Source: Blastopirellula sediminis (GTDB taxonomy: Bacteria; Planctomycetota; Planctomycetia; Pirellulales; Pirellulaceae). Taken from it: 64,000 nt of DNA. This document shows, piece after piece, positions 16,918-27,272 of the stretch. The stretch covers positions 62,001 to 126,000 of the forward strand of contig NZ_JAJKFT010000002.1 of NCBI RefSeq assembly GCF_020966755.1, written 5' to 3'. Under the pieces are notes generated by a model. It had not been told where the DNA came from and searched no databases. It saw nothing but the letters and a program-made list of their open reading frames with translations. A program made the translations under genes and the position numbers. Position 1 is the first letter of the stretch; every line of letters begins with the position of its first letter.

Positions 16918-18129
16918 GTGGCGAAGACCATTGCGGAGTCAGAAATGCGCAAGACACTAGACGAGGCTTTGAACTACAACTGGCGCGTTTTTCAGCGTCG
17001 CCAGATGTACTACGCGGACGGCAGGTCGAATTCTCCCGATTTAGGGCGACATTCTCTCGGAACGCGCAACCGAGCCGAGGCGAATCAACAACTCCACCGG
17101 CTAGATCGCAAGCTGGCCATCGAGAACGGCATCGTTGTTGAGCACCTTGGCGAAACGGCGTTTCCTGCGATTCCGATCGAAGTCGGTATGGGCCAATACC
17201 TTGATCATTGTCGTCGCCCGCGAGTGATGGGGGGAAAGACGGAAGGGACGATCAAGCGATACCGGTCCGTTGGCGACAAGTTCGCCGCCTATTGTAAGAA
17301 AAAGGGGGTCGCTTCCTGGCAGGGCGTCTCCAAAATGATCATCGAGCAATACGGCGGCGACTTGGACCGACAAGAGTACGCGCAACGAACGATCTCGTTG
17401 GAAATGCATCTCGTCCAGCATGTCGTCCATTGGTTCATCGACGAAAAGCGACTTCCCGAGCAGATGCGAATGAAGTTGGGCCTGAAGAAGCTGACTGGCA
17501 GCGATACCTACTGCTATTCGCGCGCGGAAGTCAGTGCGATTCTCGATCACTGCAAATCCGACCCGGATTTGGCGTGGTTGTACGACTTGTTGGCGACCCT
17601 GGCGATGACCGGAATTCGGATCGGCGAAGCGGTTCAATTGCGGCACGCCGATATCGAATGGGAGCCGCGGCCGATTTTGAGAATCGCCGACGAAGGGGCT
17701 AGTCATCGGAAGGCGAAAATGAAGTCCGCGCGAAAGACGAAAGGGAAGCGCGGGAGAATTGTCCCGATTCATCCCGACCTGGCGCCGGTCCTGCAGCGGA
17801 TTGAACGGAACCGCGACGGGTACGTCTTTCACGGTCCTCGGGGTGGGCGGCTTAAGGCCGATACGGCCCGCGTTATTTTTAAACGTGACGTGGTCGAACC
17901 GCTCGCGGACCAATTTCCGACGGAGGTGGGTGACATCGGCTTCGTCCATGCCCGGTTCCACAGTTTTCGGCATTACTTCGTCAGTCAATGTTCGGCCGCC
18001 GGCGCGTCCGATGGACAGATCATGGACTGGGTTGGTCATAAAGATTCAGAGATGGTGTCGATTTACCGGCATCAATTCGACGCCGCTGGCCAAGAGCGGA
18101 TGCAGTCGATCCAATTCACTTCTCCCTGA
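16918..18129 (+). CDS. Tyrosine recombinase / integrase
   Basis: A protein of 403 residues from GTG 16918, or 394 from ATG 16945. The N-terminal 90 residues include a stretch typical of planctomycete integrases, followed by a core-binding SAM-like domain (about 95-180) and a catalytic domain with the set Arg234 (TGIRIGEAVQL), a Lys in the GKRGRIVPIHP strand, His348 and Arg351 (HSFRHYFVS), His374 (GHKDSE) and the nucleophile Tyr383 (IYRHQ). All are present, so it is probably active. It follows the excisionase gene without a gap and lies 208 bases from a tRNA-Ser gene, the usual target type for such enzymes. No direct repeat marking attL/attR was found in the window. Confidence 0.93.
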   Translation: MAKTIAESEMRKTLDEALNYNWRVFQRRQMYYADGRSNSPDLGRHSLGTRNRAEANQQLHRLDRKLAIENGIVVEHLGETAFPAIPIEVGMGQYLDHCRRPRVMGGKTEGTIKRYRSVGDKFAAYCKKKGVASWQGVSKMIIEQYGGDLDRQEYAQRTISLEMHLVQHVVHWFIDEKRLPEQMRMKLGLKKLTGSDTYCYSRAEVSAILDHCKSDPDLAWLYDLLATLAMTGIRIGEAVQLRHADIEWEPRPILRIADEGASHRKAKMKSARKTKGKRGRIVPIHPDLAPVLQRIERNRDGYVFHGPRGGRLKADTARVIFKRDVVEPLADQFPTEVGDIGFVHARFHSFRHYFVSQCSAAGASDGQIMDWVGHKDSEMVSIYRHQFDAAGQERMQSIQFTSP

Positions 18130-18255
18130 CGGATTTTTTGGCAGGGCGTCTGCCGAACGTTTGGGAGAGCGTGTTGTTTGTTGAGGAGGCCGTCTAGAAC
18201 GAAGAATCGAGAAGAAACTAACCGGCGGTTTTCTCCGTTTTTGGCCCAATCTTGA

Positions 18256-18269
18256 CCCAATCGATTGGG
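18256..18269. other. 14-bp palindrome CCCAATCGATTGGG
   Basis: A perfect palindrome between the integrase stop and the tRNA-Ser terminator, preceded by a partial second copy (GCCCAATCTTG). It could be a binding or crossover site for the recombinase or a regulator. This is only a structural observation. Confidence 0.35.
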
Positions 18270-18271
18270 AC

Positions 18272-18328
18272 AAAAAATAAGGCTCGTCGTAAAGCCTTTT
18301 TTATCAGGACCTTACGGCGAGCCTTATT
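18272..18328 (-). terminator. Intrinsic terminator of tRNA-Ser
   Basis: A long stem pairs 18276-18294 with 18310-18328 (about 19 bp with few mismatches; core AATAAGGCTCG), with the run of six T on the minus strand (18277-18272) at its end. It starts eight bases after the tRNA 3' end, so it is read as the tRNA terminator on the minus strand. Confidence 0.8.
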
Positions 18329-18336
18329 CGTAAAGC

Positions 18337-18425
18337 GGAGAGAGCGGGATTTGAACCCGCGGAACGGTTTTACACCGTTCACCGGTTTAGCAAACCGGCG
18401 CATTCGACCACTCTGCCATCTCTCC
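18337..18425 (-). tRNA. tRNA-Ser (anticodon GCT)
   Basis: On the minus strand an 89-base cloverleaf: acceptor stem GGAGAGA paired with TCTCTCC, D-arm GGCAGAGTGGTCGAA, anticodon stem CCGG with loop TTTGCTAAA giving anticodon GCT, a long variable arm (GAACGGTGTAAAACCGTTC) as in class II tRNAs, and T-arm GCGGGTTCAAATCCCGC. CCA is not encoded. It reads AGC/AGU codons. It neighbours the integrase gene, which lies on the 3' side of the tRNA. Confidence 0.96.
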
Positions 18426-18690
18426 TTGGGGAACGCACAGGTTAACTTTTGCCTTCGGTTTCGGCAATGGGGAGACGCAGAAATCGTTGCCCAGGTTCGA
18501 TGGTTTGCGGTGGAATTGTCGGACTAATCGGTACAGATTCCATGGTTTAGATGGGAAAACACGGGCAAACTGGCTTAAATATGGCGTATGGTGGTTTATC
18601 TTTCGATCCCGCCTATTGGCCCCCGCTTTGTCGAAATTTTCTCGGACCGTTGCGGTGGGTAAACCAGTTGCTTTCCCTCGGAGCTTCCGA

Positions 18691-20304
18691 ATGACCCGCC
18701 TGACCTCGATTTTGGCCCTGCTGCTGTTGTCACCCCTGGCGGTTGCCGGGGAGGCGAGCCTGGGGGAAGCCGTCAATTCGATCCAAAGCGGCGAGATCAA
18801 GCGGCATGTCGATACCCTCGCCGATGACTCGTTTGAGGGGCGCGAAGCGGGGAGCCGCGGCGGGCGAGCGGCTGGAAATTACATCGTCGAGTTTCTGAAG
18901 GCCCACGGTCTGAAGCCGGCCGGCGACAAGGGGACCTACTTCCAGTGGTTCGGGAGTGAGTATCGCAACATCCTGGCGATGCTGCCGGGCAAAGATCCGC
19001 AACTGGCCGAACAGGTAATCATCGTCGGCGCGCACTATGACCACGTCGGATACGGAAACTCGACCAACAGCTTTGGCCCGACCGGCTACATCCATAATGG
19101 AGCGGACGACAACGCCAGCGGGACGTCAGGACTGTTAGAAGTCGTCGAGGCGTTCTCGAAGCTGGCTGAACCGCCGCAGCGGAGCGTCTTGTTCGTCTTC
19201 TGGGACGGAGAAGAGAAGGGGCTGCTCGGATCGAAGCATTGGCTGCAGGATCCGACCATCAACCTTTCGCGGGTGAAGTTTTACATCAATCTCGACATGA
19301 TCGGCCGTCTGCGCAAAGGACGAGTCGAAGTGTCAGGCGGTCGTACGTCGCATGGTCTTCGTCGTCTGATCACCAATGCGAATGAAGGGACGCAGTTGGC
19401 GCTCGACTTCGATTGGGAAGTGAAACCGAATAGCGATCATCACCCGTTCTACGAACGAAGCATTCCGTTCGTCATGCTCCATACGGGGCTGCACGATCAA
19501 TACCATCGCCCGCAGGACGACGTGGAGTTCATCTCGTGCGACGGCGCCGAGTCGGTCTCACGGATGGCCTTCCAGTTAGTCTGGATGTTGGCCAACGAAG
19601 AGACGTCGCGCAGCTTCCGCGACATGGCTCGCCGCGAAGGTCCCTCGCAACGCAAGCAGTTTGAAAGCGCCTACCTTGGTCGCGGCTCGCGCTTGGGGAT
19701 TCGTTGGGCGACCGACGAAGAGATGTCGGACGGATTGACCGTGAAAGAGGTCACGCCAGGTTCGCCGGCTTCGCGGGCCGGTGTTCGCGCCGGCGACAAG
19801 ATCGTTCAATTCGCTGGGCTTCCGGTCAATGAAGTCGAGCAGTTTTTGATCAACGTCCAGGCTTCGCCGAACGACACGACGATCACGGTCGCGCGAGACG
19901 GGGAAGCGGAGCCGCTCGAGTTGCCGCTGACGCTGAACGAAAAACCTTCGCCGCTAGGGATTCGCTGGCGAGCCGACGAGGCGAACGGCGATTTGATGTT
20001 TCTGACGTCGGTCGTGCCCGGCTCGCTCGCTTCGGCGTGCGGATTGATGACAGGGGATCGCGTCTACGAGGCGAACGGCCAGAAGTTCAGCGACGGCAAT
20101 CAGTTCTATGAACTGGTGACCGACTTTACAAAACCGCTTCGCCTGGTGGTGGAACGTCAAGGACGTCTGAGCACGATCGAAGTCGAAACCTCGAAGCTGC
20201 ACGCGATCCTTGGCATCGGTCCGATGACGGAAGAACCGACGACCGACGCAACGACGGTTCTGGAAAACCCCGCTCTGGAAAACCCCGCCGCTAGTGGGCA
20301 GTAA
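18691..20304 (+). CDS. Secreted M28 family metallopeptidase with two PDZ domains
   Basis: A 537-residue protein from ATG 18691, which gives a signal peptide (MTRLTSILALLLLSPLAVAG); the longer frame to 18487 adds residues without features. The M28 domain carries the two-zinc ligands in VGAHYDHVG, NGADDNASGTSG, DGEEKGLLGS, NLDMIG and the distal His in HDQYHRPQDD. The family contains aminopeptidases. Two PDZ domains follow, the first near GIRWATDEEMSDGLTVKEV with GSPASRAGVRAGDKIVQF, the second near LGIRWRADEANGDLMFLTSV. PDZ domains probably bind substrates or partners. The domain order is common in planctomycete envelope peptidases. Its 3' end overlaps the convergent apbE gene by 14 bases. Confidence 0.92.
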   Translation: MTRLTSILALLLLSPLAVAGEASLGEAVNSIQSGEIKRHVDTLADDSFEGREAGSRGGRAAGNYIVEFLKAHGLKPAGDKGTYFQWFGSEYRNILAMLPGKDPQLAEQVIIVGAHYDHVGYGNSTNSFGPTGYIHNGADDNASGTSGLLEVVEAFSKLAEPPQRSVLFVFWDGEEKGLLGSKHWLQDPTINLSRVKFYINLDMIGRLRKGRVEVSGGRTSHGLRRLITNANEGTQLALDFDWEVKPNSDHHPFYERSIPFVMLHTGLHDQYHRPQDDVEFISCDGAESVSRMAFQLVWMLANEETSRSFRDMARREGPSQRKQFESAYLGRGSRLGIRWATDEEMSDGLTVKEVTPGSPASRAGVRAGDKIVQFAGLPVNEVEQFLINVQASPNDTTITVARDGEAEPLELPLTLNEKPSPLGIRWRADEANGDLMFLTSVVPGSLASACGLMTGDRVYEANGQKFSDGNQFYELVTDFTKPLRLVVERQGRLSTIEVETSKLHAILGIGPMTEEPTTDATTVLENPALENPAASGQ

Positions 20305-21298
20305 TCCAGGCGTCGAGATTCGGCGTCTTTTCGACGACTAACGCTTCGTCTTGAAGCGTTGTGACGGCTGCGGCGTGATTGGCTTGCTGCGAGAGAGCGG
20401 CAAACCCTTTGGTCGGACCAAGCACGCTGATGGCGGACGCCCAGGCGTCGGCCTGCATCGCGGTTGGGGCAAAGACGGTGACCGTGCGACTTGTTGTGAC
20501 GCCGTACCCGGTGTGCGGATCGAGAATGTGCGAATAGCGTTTGCCGTCGATCTCGACGAACTGGTAAGCGTCCCCTGAGGTGGCGACGCCGCAGTTGGCG
20601 AGTTCGACCAGCATCACTTCGGCGCCTTCTTGTTTCGATTGAGCGACCGAGATCTTCCAGCCGTCGGATGAAGGGGGCGGATCGCCGATCGCCATGTCTC
20701 CGCCGGCGTCGACCAACGCCTGTTTCAAACCGTACTCGGCCAGCTTTCGGAGCCCCGCGTCGATAATCGAACCTTTGGCGACTCCACCGAGATCGATGCG
20801 CATGTCGCCGGCGATCACTTCGGCGGTATGGGTAGCCGGATCAAGCTTCAGCTTTTGGTAACCGACCGCCGGCAGCAGTTCGGCGATCGCTTGGGAATCG
20901 ATCTCTTGGCGGCGGCGCATCCGTCGCCAGGCCTTGGTCAATGGACCGACGGTCACGTCGAACGCGCCGCCCGTCGCGTCGCTAACCGTTTCGGAATAGG
21001 CGAGGACATCCCATAGCTCTGGTCCGATTTTCATTTTGCCGGGACTCGCGCGGCCAAGGCGGGTAACCTCGGAATCGGCTTCGTAGTCGCTCAGAATGCC
21101 GTTCTGGCGATTCATCTCCGCGAAGGCGGCGTTGATCCCTTCCTCGGCTTTCTCTTGCGTGGGAGCGTAGACGATGATCATCGCGGCGGTCCCCATCAAG
21201 GGACGGACGCTTTCGTAACGCTGTAACGGAGGCGCCGCGGCGGCAAATTGCCAAGAGGCGAAGAGAGCAGGGACTAGGAACAATACGGAGCGAAGCAT
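20291..21298 (-). CDS. apbE: FAD:protein FMN transferase
   Basis: A 335-residue exported protein (signal MLRSVLFLVPALFASW) of the ApbE family, which attaches FMN to Thr/Ser of flavoproteins such as NqrB/C or RnfG using FAD. Family landmarks are MGTAAMIIVYA at the mature N-terminus, SEVTRLGR, GGAFDVTVGPLTKAWR, the nucleotide-binding IDLGGVAKGSIID, VDAGGDMAIGD, GVATSGDAYQF, the Mg-binding HILDPHTGYGV and DAWASAISVLG. All main motifs are intact. No flavoprotein substrate gene is adjacent. It stands alone, converging with the M28 peptidase gene. Confidence 0.94.
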   Translation of the reverse strand: MLRSVLFLVPALFASWQFAAAAPPLQRYESVRPLMGTAAMIIVYAPTQEKAEEGINAAFAEMNRQNGILSDYEADSEVTRLGRASPGKMKIGPELWDVLAYSETVSDATGGAFDVTVGPLTKAWRRMRRRQEIDSQAIAELLPAVGYQKLKLDPATHTAEVIAGDMRIDLGGVAKGSIIDAGLRKLAEYGLKQALVDAGGDMAIGDPPPSSDGWKISVAQSKQEGAEVMLVELANCGVATSGDAYQFVEIDGKRYSHILDPHTGYGVTTSRTVTVFAPTAMQADAWASAISVLGPTKGFAALSQQANHAAAVTTLQDEALVVEKTPNLDAWITAH

Positions 21299-21405
21299 CG
21301 GGAACTCTGTCAGGCGATCGAACTTGCGGATGCAGTATTATACTCTCCGCTATTGGGAAAGTCGCTTGTTACGCAAGAGTCGGCGGCGCTTGACTTTTCC
21401 GCTGC

Positions 21406-23082
<1,677 letters not shown>

Positions 23083-23514
23083 TGACGTAACTCCTAAGTG
23101 TTGTAAATCGTTAGCCGAACTTGGCTAGTTTGGTGGCGGAATATGCTAAATCGCCAATCGCCTGAACGCGGGGAGAGCGACCAGGCTGGCGATTCTTATG
23201 CAGGTTTCCGCCGAGGTAGGGGGGACGATCAGCGGCGAGGCCGCCAACTCGTACGGAGGTTTTCATTTGGGAGGGGGCGTTTCGGTCGCCTCTTGCGCGG
23301 GAAGAGTCTCCGTTTCCGCCAGTCAATCTGGCGAAAGTCGCGTTCATCAGAGGTGATGCAATTTTCCGTCGAGATGCAGAAAGGTGCAAACGTCGCTAAA
23401 ATTAAAAAACATTCATATTCGGGCCGAAGTCTCTCTCCCGTACGGTAGATTTAGGCTTTTCAACGGCAAATCGCCCGCCGCTTGGAATGTTGAAACGACG
23501 CTCGGATCGCCGTT
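23083..23514. other. Divergent intergenic region
   Basis: About 430 bases between the SulP gene (minus) and the response regulator gene (plus). It must hold two promoters. No gene, strong palindrome or repeat was recognised; short frames here show no domain. Confidence 0.4.
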
Positions 23515-24186
23515 ATGCACATTTTGGTAGTCGAAGACGAACAGCTATTGGGGAAGTCCCTTTCTCGCGGTTTGACCGAGGCCGGGCACGAATGTACCTG
23601 GACTCGTAGCGGCGAAAAGGGGCTGGAGTACGCCAAGACCCAGCAATATGACGCCATCCTGCTCGACTTGATGCTCCCCGGAATCGGCGGTTTAGAGGTG
23701 GTTCGGGCGCTGCGCGAAGAAGGAATTGGTACGCCGCTGTTGATCCTCACCGCCCTCGGTTCGGTCGATGATCGCGTCCAGGGGCTGGATCATGGCGCCG
23801 ACGATTACATGGTTAAACCGTTCGCCTTTCCGGAGTTGCTCGCGCGATTGAACGCGATGTGGCGTCGCGCTAGTCCTCGTCCAGCGCTGAGCTATGAAGC
23901 GGGCCCGCTCGCGCTCGACTTGGGAAGTCGCAAGGTGACGCGCAACAACAAGGAGATTGATCTGTCGCCGTCGGAGTTCAGCATTCTCGAACTGCTGATG
24001 CGACATGCCGGCCAGATCGTGTCGCGCAAGATGCTTAACGAGCATCTCTGGGGACAAGACTGGAACGGGATGACCAACGTCATCGACGTTCACATCAACC
24101 ATCTGCGGCAGAAAGTGGATCGCGGATTTGACGAGCCCTTGATCCACACGGTGCGGGGCCGAGGCTACGTGCTGCGGACTTCTTGA
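23515..24186 (+). CDS. OmpR-family response regulator
   Basis: A 223-residue regulator. The receiver domain (1-120) has the acidic pocket VEDE, the phosphoacceptor Asp51 in ILLDLMLPG, the switch Thr in LILTALG and Lys in MVKPF. The C-terminal winged helix (about 125-222) carries LDLGSRKVTRNNKEIDLSPS, the recognition region VIDVHINHLRQKVD and the closing HTVRGRGYVLR. It activates or represses genes after phosphorylation by the histidine kinase encoded 224 bases downstream. The gap between the two genes is unusually large for such a pair. Confidence 0.94.
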   Translation: MHILVVEDEQLLGKSLSRGLTEAGHECTWTRSGEKGLEYAKTQQYDAILLDLMLPGIGGLEVVRALREEGIGTPLLILTALGSVDDRVQGLDHGADDYMVKPFAFPELLARLNAMWRRASPRPALSYEAGPLALDLGSRKVTRNNKEIDLSPSEFSILELLMRHAGQIVSRKMLNEHLWGQDWNGMTNVIDVHINHLRQKVDRGFDEPLIHTVRGRGYVLRTS

Positions 24187-24410
24187 TCCGAACGGCGAGC
24201 AGCCTGTCGCTCTCGTACTTTGCACGTCGATCGCGCCGCCGGGGAAACGCGTGAGGGATTCTATCCGTCGCGTCGTTTCGGCCATCTTCATAACCGAAGC
24301 TCGGATAGTAAACTACGTTATACGCTGGGAAGTCTCCGGGCGAACTTGCGGCCAAGACGGCGGCAGGCGAAAAAGTGGGAATGCATGAGCGCAATTCTCG
24401 TAGGTATAGC

Positions 24411-25910
24411 ATGAGTTCGTTACAAAACTGGTTCGGCGAACTTTGGAAATCGTTACAAACGACGTCGCAAACGCTTCGTTTTCGGTTGATGGTCTGGAAC
24501 GCCATCGTCGTGGTCCTCGCGGCTGGGGCCACGCTGGCGGGGCTCCGCGAAGGGGTACGCTTCGCCCTTTATCACGAAGTCGACCAGCTGCTGGCTGAAG
24601 ATACGCGACAGATCGTATTGATGCTCGATGAACGTCCTGTTGATATCGCCGACATGTATCAAACGCTCGAACAGCATGCCGAAGGTCACATTCAGCACGG
24701 GTGGTTCGTCGAGTTCCTCGGGGCCGACGGGAAGGTCGTGTGGGCGAGCGCCAAAGCGCCGGAAGAAGCGCTGAATTACGCCAAGCCGATTTCCGACTCG
24801 CGTCCGATTGAAGTTGGTTCGATTCGTTTTGCGCAGCACAAACTCGACAAGCCGTCCGAAGGGATCGTCGCCATCCGGCTGGGGACCAGCATGTTGCCGA
24901 TCTGGAACGATTTGGCCCGCGTCGATCGCCAGGTGTTGGTCGGCTCCGGTATCGTGCTGCTGCTCGCGCCTCTTTGCGGCTATTGGCTGGCCGGTCGTGC
25001 GACCGAGCCGCTGTCGGACATGATTCACGCGTCTGCACGCTTGCGTCCGAGTCACTTGGAGGAACGGTTGCCGTGGCGCGGCGCCGGCGACGAACTCGAC
25101 CAGCTCGCCGCGACCATCAACGGCTTGCTTGATCGGATTGCCGTCCATGTTTCTAAAAAGCAGGACCTGCTGGCGAACGCGGCCCACGAACTGCGCACCC
25201 CTTTGGCGGCGATCCGCAGCAGCATCGAGGTGACGCTGAACGAAACGCGGGCGGTGGAAGACTACCAAGAATTGCTTGGCGAATTGATTGAAGAGAATAA
25301 CCATCTCGAAACGCTCGTGAATCAACTGCTGCTGTTGTCCGAAACCGAATCGGACCGGCGATTCTTTCACTTACATCCGATTTCGCTCGATCAAGCGGTC
25401 CTCCGTTCGGTCGAAATGTTCCGCGGCGTCGCCGAAGAAAACGGATTGACCCTAAATTCAAAACTGGAGCCTAGCTGGGTCAAAGGCAACGTCGAGCATC
25501 TTCGCCAGGTGGTGAATAATCTGCTCGACAACGCCGTGAAGTTCACGCCCGAAGGAGGCCGCATCGACGTTACGATTCGCAAGTCCCCCGACCTGTCGAC
25601 CGTCGAACTCGCGATCGCCGACAACGGCTGCGGCATCCGCGAAGAGGATCACGAAAAGGTCTTTGAACGCTTCTATCGCGGCGATCGCAAACGAGTCCCC
25701 GGCGAACCGACGCAAGGAACCGGATTAGGACTTAGCATCTGCGCCGCCGTGATCGCATCCCACGACGGCACAATCAGACTAGAAAGCGCACCCGACGTCG
25801 GCACCACCTTTCGCATCACCTTGCCGCTGTACGATCCCAATACTGCCGAAGATGGTCGGGAAGTCGACGAAGAAACAGTCGGCGAATCGGCCAAACAAGC
25901 GGCGAAGTAG
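24411..25910 (+). CDS. Sensor histidine kinase, partner of the OmpR-type regulator
   Basis: About 499 residues from ATG 24411 (an in-frame ATG at 24375 lacks a better context). Two transmembrane helices (near LMVWNAIVVVLAAGATLAGL and VLVGSGIVLLLAPLCGYWLA) flank a periplasmic sensor loop of about 130 residues. A HAMP segment (RATEPLSDMIHASARL) follows, then HisKA with the phospho-acceptor His259 in AAHELRTPLAAIR, and an HATPase domain with N box NLLDNAVKFTPEGG, G1 IADNGCGI, and G2 GTGLGLSICAAV. The class is like the CusS/QseC group of sensors. It transmits an envelope signal to the regulator upstream; the signal is unknown. Confidence 0.93.
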   Translation: MSSLQNWFGELWKSLQTTSQTLRFRLMVWNAIVVVLAAGATLAGLREGVRFALYHEVDQLLAEDTRQIVLMLDERPVDIADMYQTLEQHAEGHIQHGWFVEFLGADGKVVWASAKAPEEALNYAKPISDSRPIEVGSIRFAQHKLDKPSEGIVAIRLGTSMLPIWNDLARVDRQVLVGSGIVLLLAPLCGYWLAGRATEPLSDMIHASARLRPSHLEERLPWRGAGDELDQLAATINGLLDRIAVHVSKKQDLLANAAHELRTPLAAIRSSIEVTLNETRAVEDYQELLGELIEENNHLETLVNQLLLLSETESDRRFFHLHPISLDQAVLRSVEMFRGVAEENGLTLNSKLEPSWVKGNVEHLRQVVNNLLDNAVKFTPEGGRIDVTIRKSPDLSTVELAIADNGCGIREEDHEKVFERFYRGDRKRVPGEPTQGTGLGLSICAAVIASHDGTIRLESAPDVGTTFRITLPLYDPNTAEDGREVDEETVGESAKQAAK

Positions 25911-25913
25911 GCG

Positions 25914-26077
25914 AACACTAGCCCGCAGCGCAAGCGAGGGAAATGCGGCCGCAAGCAAATGACTAATGTCTAAACCCTAATGTCTAATGACAGATCGTGT
26001 CTTCAGAATTAGACATTAGGGCTTAGTCATTAGACATTTCCAAATCCATTCCCTCGCTTGCGCTGCGGGCTAGTGTT
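25914..26077. repeat. Palindromic intergenic repeat, TAGCCCGCAGCGC family
   Basis: A 29-bp perfect inverted repeat (25914-25942 against 26049-26077; core CTAGCCCGCAGCGCAAGCG) encloses a second, inner inverted repeat with a perfect 14-bp part (CCCTAATGTCTAAT at 25975-25988 and its complement). The element fills the whole gap between the convergent histidine kinase and PQQ genes and could fold into one long hairpin, serving as a two-way terminator. The same arm sequence, with CGAAGC for CGCAGC, appears at 36488 inside gspI, so this is a dispersed REP-like element. Confidence 0.9.
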
Positions 26078-26087
26078 AGACGTCTCT

Positions 26088-27179
26088 CTAGTTCGCCAGC
26101 GACCAGCAGTAGATCGTCGCTTCGTCGCGCAAGTAGAGGCGATCGCCGACCAGCGCTGGGTGCGAAAAGATCTCCGTCTTCTCCTGCGAGAATTTCTGCC
26201 GCGACAGCAGCGTGAACTTGTCCGCTTTGGCGTCGACCAGCAGCAGGTCGCCGTTGCCGATCACCAGCAGTCGATCCTGATCGGCGATGATCGCGCCGTA
26301 GTCGCCGAGAGCTGCATCGCGCTGGCGGTACGTTTCGTTCAGGTTGTTTTTCAGGTCAAGGCAGTAGAGAAACTTGTCGACGCAGAAGACCTTGTGTCCG
26401 ACGACGACCGGCGAACTCATGTCGGGAGTCAACTTCTGATTTTCCAGCACCGGCGTCGGCTGGATCGCGCCGTCGGCGTTAAAGGCGAAGAGCCGGGCGC
26501 CGTTGTTTTCGGTGACGATCAGCAGTTTGTCGTCGACGACCAGGGGCGTCGGCACATTGAAGTCGCCATCGAGCGGCGGTTTGAGCTTCCAGAGGCGTCT
26601 GCCGGTTTCCGCGTCCCAGCCGCCAAGCGAGTCGACGTCGTGCCCAACGATCTGACGTTTGCCGCCTAGCTGGGCGACGATCAGGGATCCGTAACTTGGC
26701 GCCGCGCCGGGAGAACTCCACGCGACTGACCCGTCACCCAGGTTAAACGCGACCAGCGACGCTTCGGCGCCGCCGGCCTGGACGATTACTTTGTCGCCGA
26801 TCACCAAGGGAGAACCGCAATAGCCCCATGGCAATTCGGCGGCGACCGAAAACTGCGAGCGGAGGTTGGTTTTCCAAACGACCGCGCCGTCGGCTAGTTT
26901 GACGCAGTGAAGGTCTCCCATGGCGCCGAGCAAGATCGCCACTTCGCCGACAAGATTGGGAGTCGTGCGGGACGATTGCCCGTAGTCCAAGGCGCCGATC
27001 GCGAGATACTCGAGCATCCAGAGCGACTTGCCGGTTGCGGCGTCAAAGCATTGGTAGACGTCCTGGAAGTCGTCGAAGTCGCGATAGCTGACCAGAACAT
27101 ATTTCTCATTGGCGGCGATACCGCCAAGACCGTCGCTCGCCAGATCGGCTTTCCAGATTTGCTGCGGCTCGGCAGACAA
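26088..27179 (-). CDS. PQQ-like (BamB-type) beta-propeller, probably C-terminal part of a fusion
   Basis: A PQQ-type propeller of 363 residues from the first usable start, TTG 27179. Blades repeat motifs such as GDLHCVKLADGAVVWKTNL, LVAFNLGDGSVAWSS, GGWDAETGRRLWKLKPP and FSHPALVGDRLYLRD. The frame stays open upstream to 27260 without any ATG, GTG or TTG, and there it encodes PGWNQWRGPNRDGRYPQLP, the standard opening of planctomycete PQQ propellers. Coding therefore begins upstream of TTG 27179, yet no start exists before the preceding gene. No signal peptide is present, unlike its relatives. The likeliest reading is that it is made as the second half of a fusion with the PhnD-like protein by a -1 frameshift at the A9 tract (27269-27261), or that the tract is miscounted. 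A cytoplasmic protein started at the TTG is the less likely alternative. Confidence 0.8.
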   Translation of the reverse strand: MSAEPQQIWKADLASDGLGGIAANEKYVLVSYRDFDDFQDVYQCFDAATGKSLWMLEYLAIGALDYGQSSRTTPNLVGEVAILLGAMGDLHCVKLADGAVVWKTNLRSQFSVAAELPWGYCGSPLVIGDKVIVQAGGAEASLVAFNLGDGSVAWSSPGAAPSYGSLIVAQLGGKRQIVGHDVDSLGGWDAETGRRLWKLKPPLDGDFNVPTPLVVDDKLLIVTENNGARLFAFNADGAIQPTPVLENQKLTPDMSSPVVVGHKVFCVDKFLYCLDLKNNLNETYRQRDAALGDYGAIIADQDRLLVIGNGDLLLVDAKADKFTLLSRQKFSQEKTEIFSHPALVGDRLYLRDEATIYCWSLAN

Positions 27180-27256
27180 TGACTGGGGAAGTTGCGGGTA
27201 GCGTCCGTCACGGTTCGGTCCGCGCCATTGGTTCCAGCCGGGAGCGGCGCTCGCGC

Positions 27257-27272
27257 TTACTTTTTTTTTACC
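27257..27272 (-). promoter_or_regulatory. Candidate -1 ribosomal frameshift site (A AAA AAG)
   Basis: On the minus strand the PhnD-like gene ends GTA AAA AAA AAG TAA. This contains A AAA AAG in frame, the slippery heptamer known from E. coli dnaX, directly before the stop codon. Slipping back one base bypasses the TAA and continues in the open PQQ frame as GTA AGC GCG. No strong downstream stem-loop was verified. A one-base homopolymer error in assembly would give the same picture. Confidence 0.55.

Noticed and set aside
17101-18039. 312-codon minus-strand frame opposite the integrase
   Set aside because: All catalytic residues of the recombinase are on the other strand; the antisense product has no recognisable feature.
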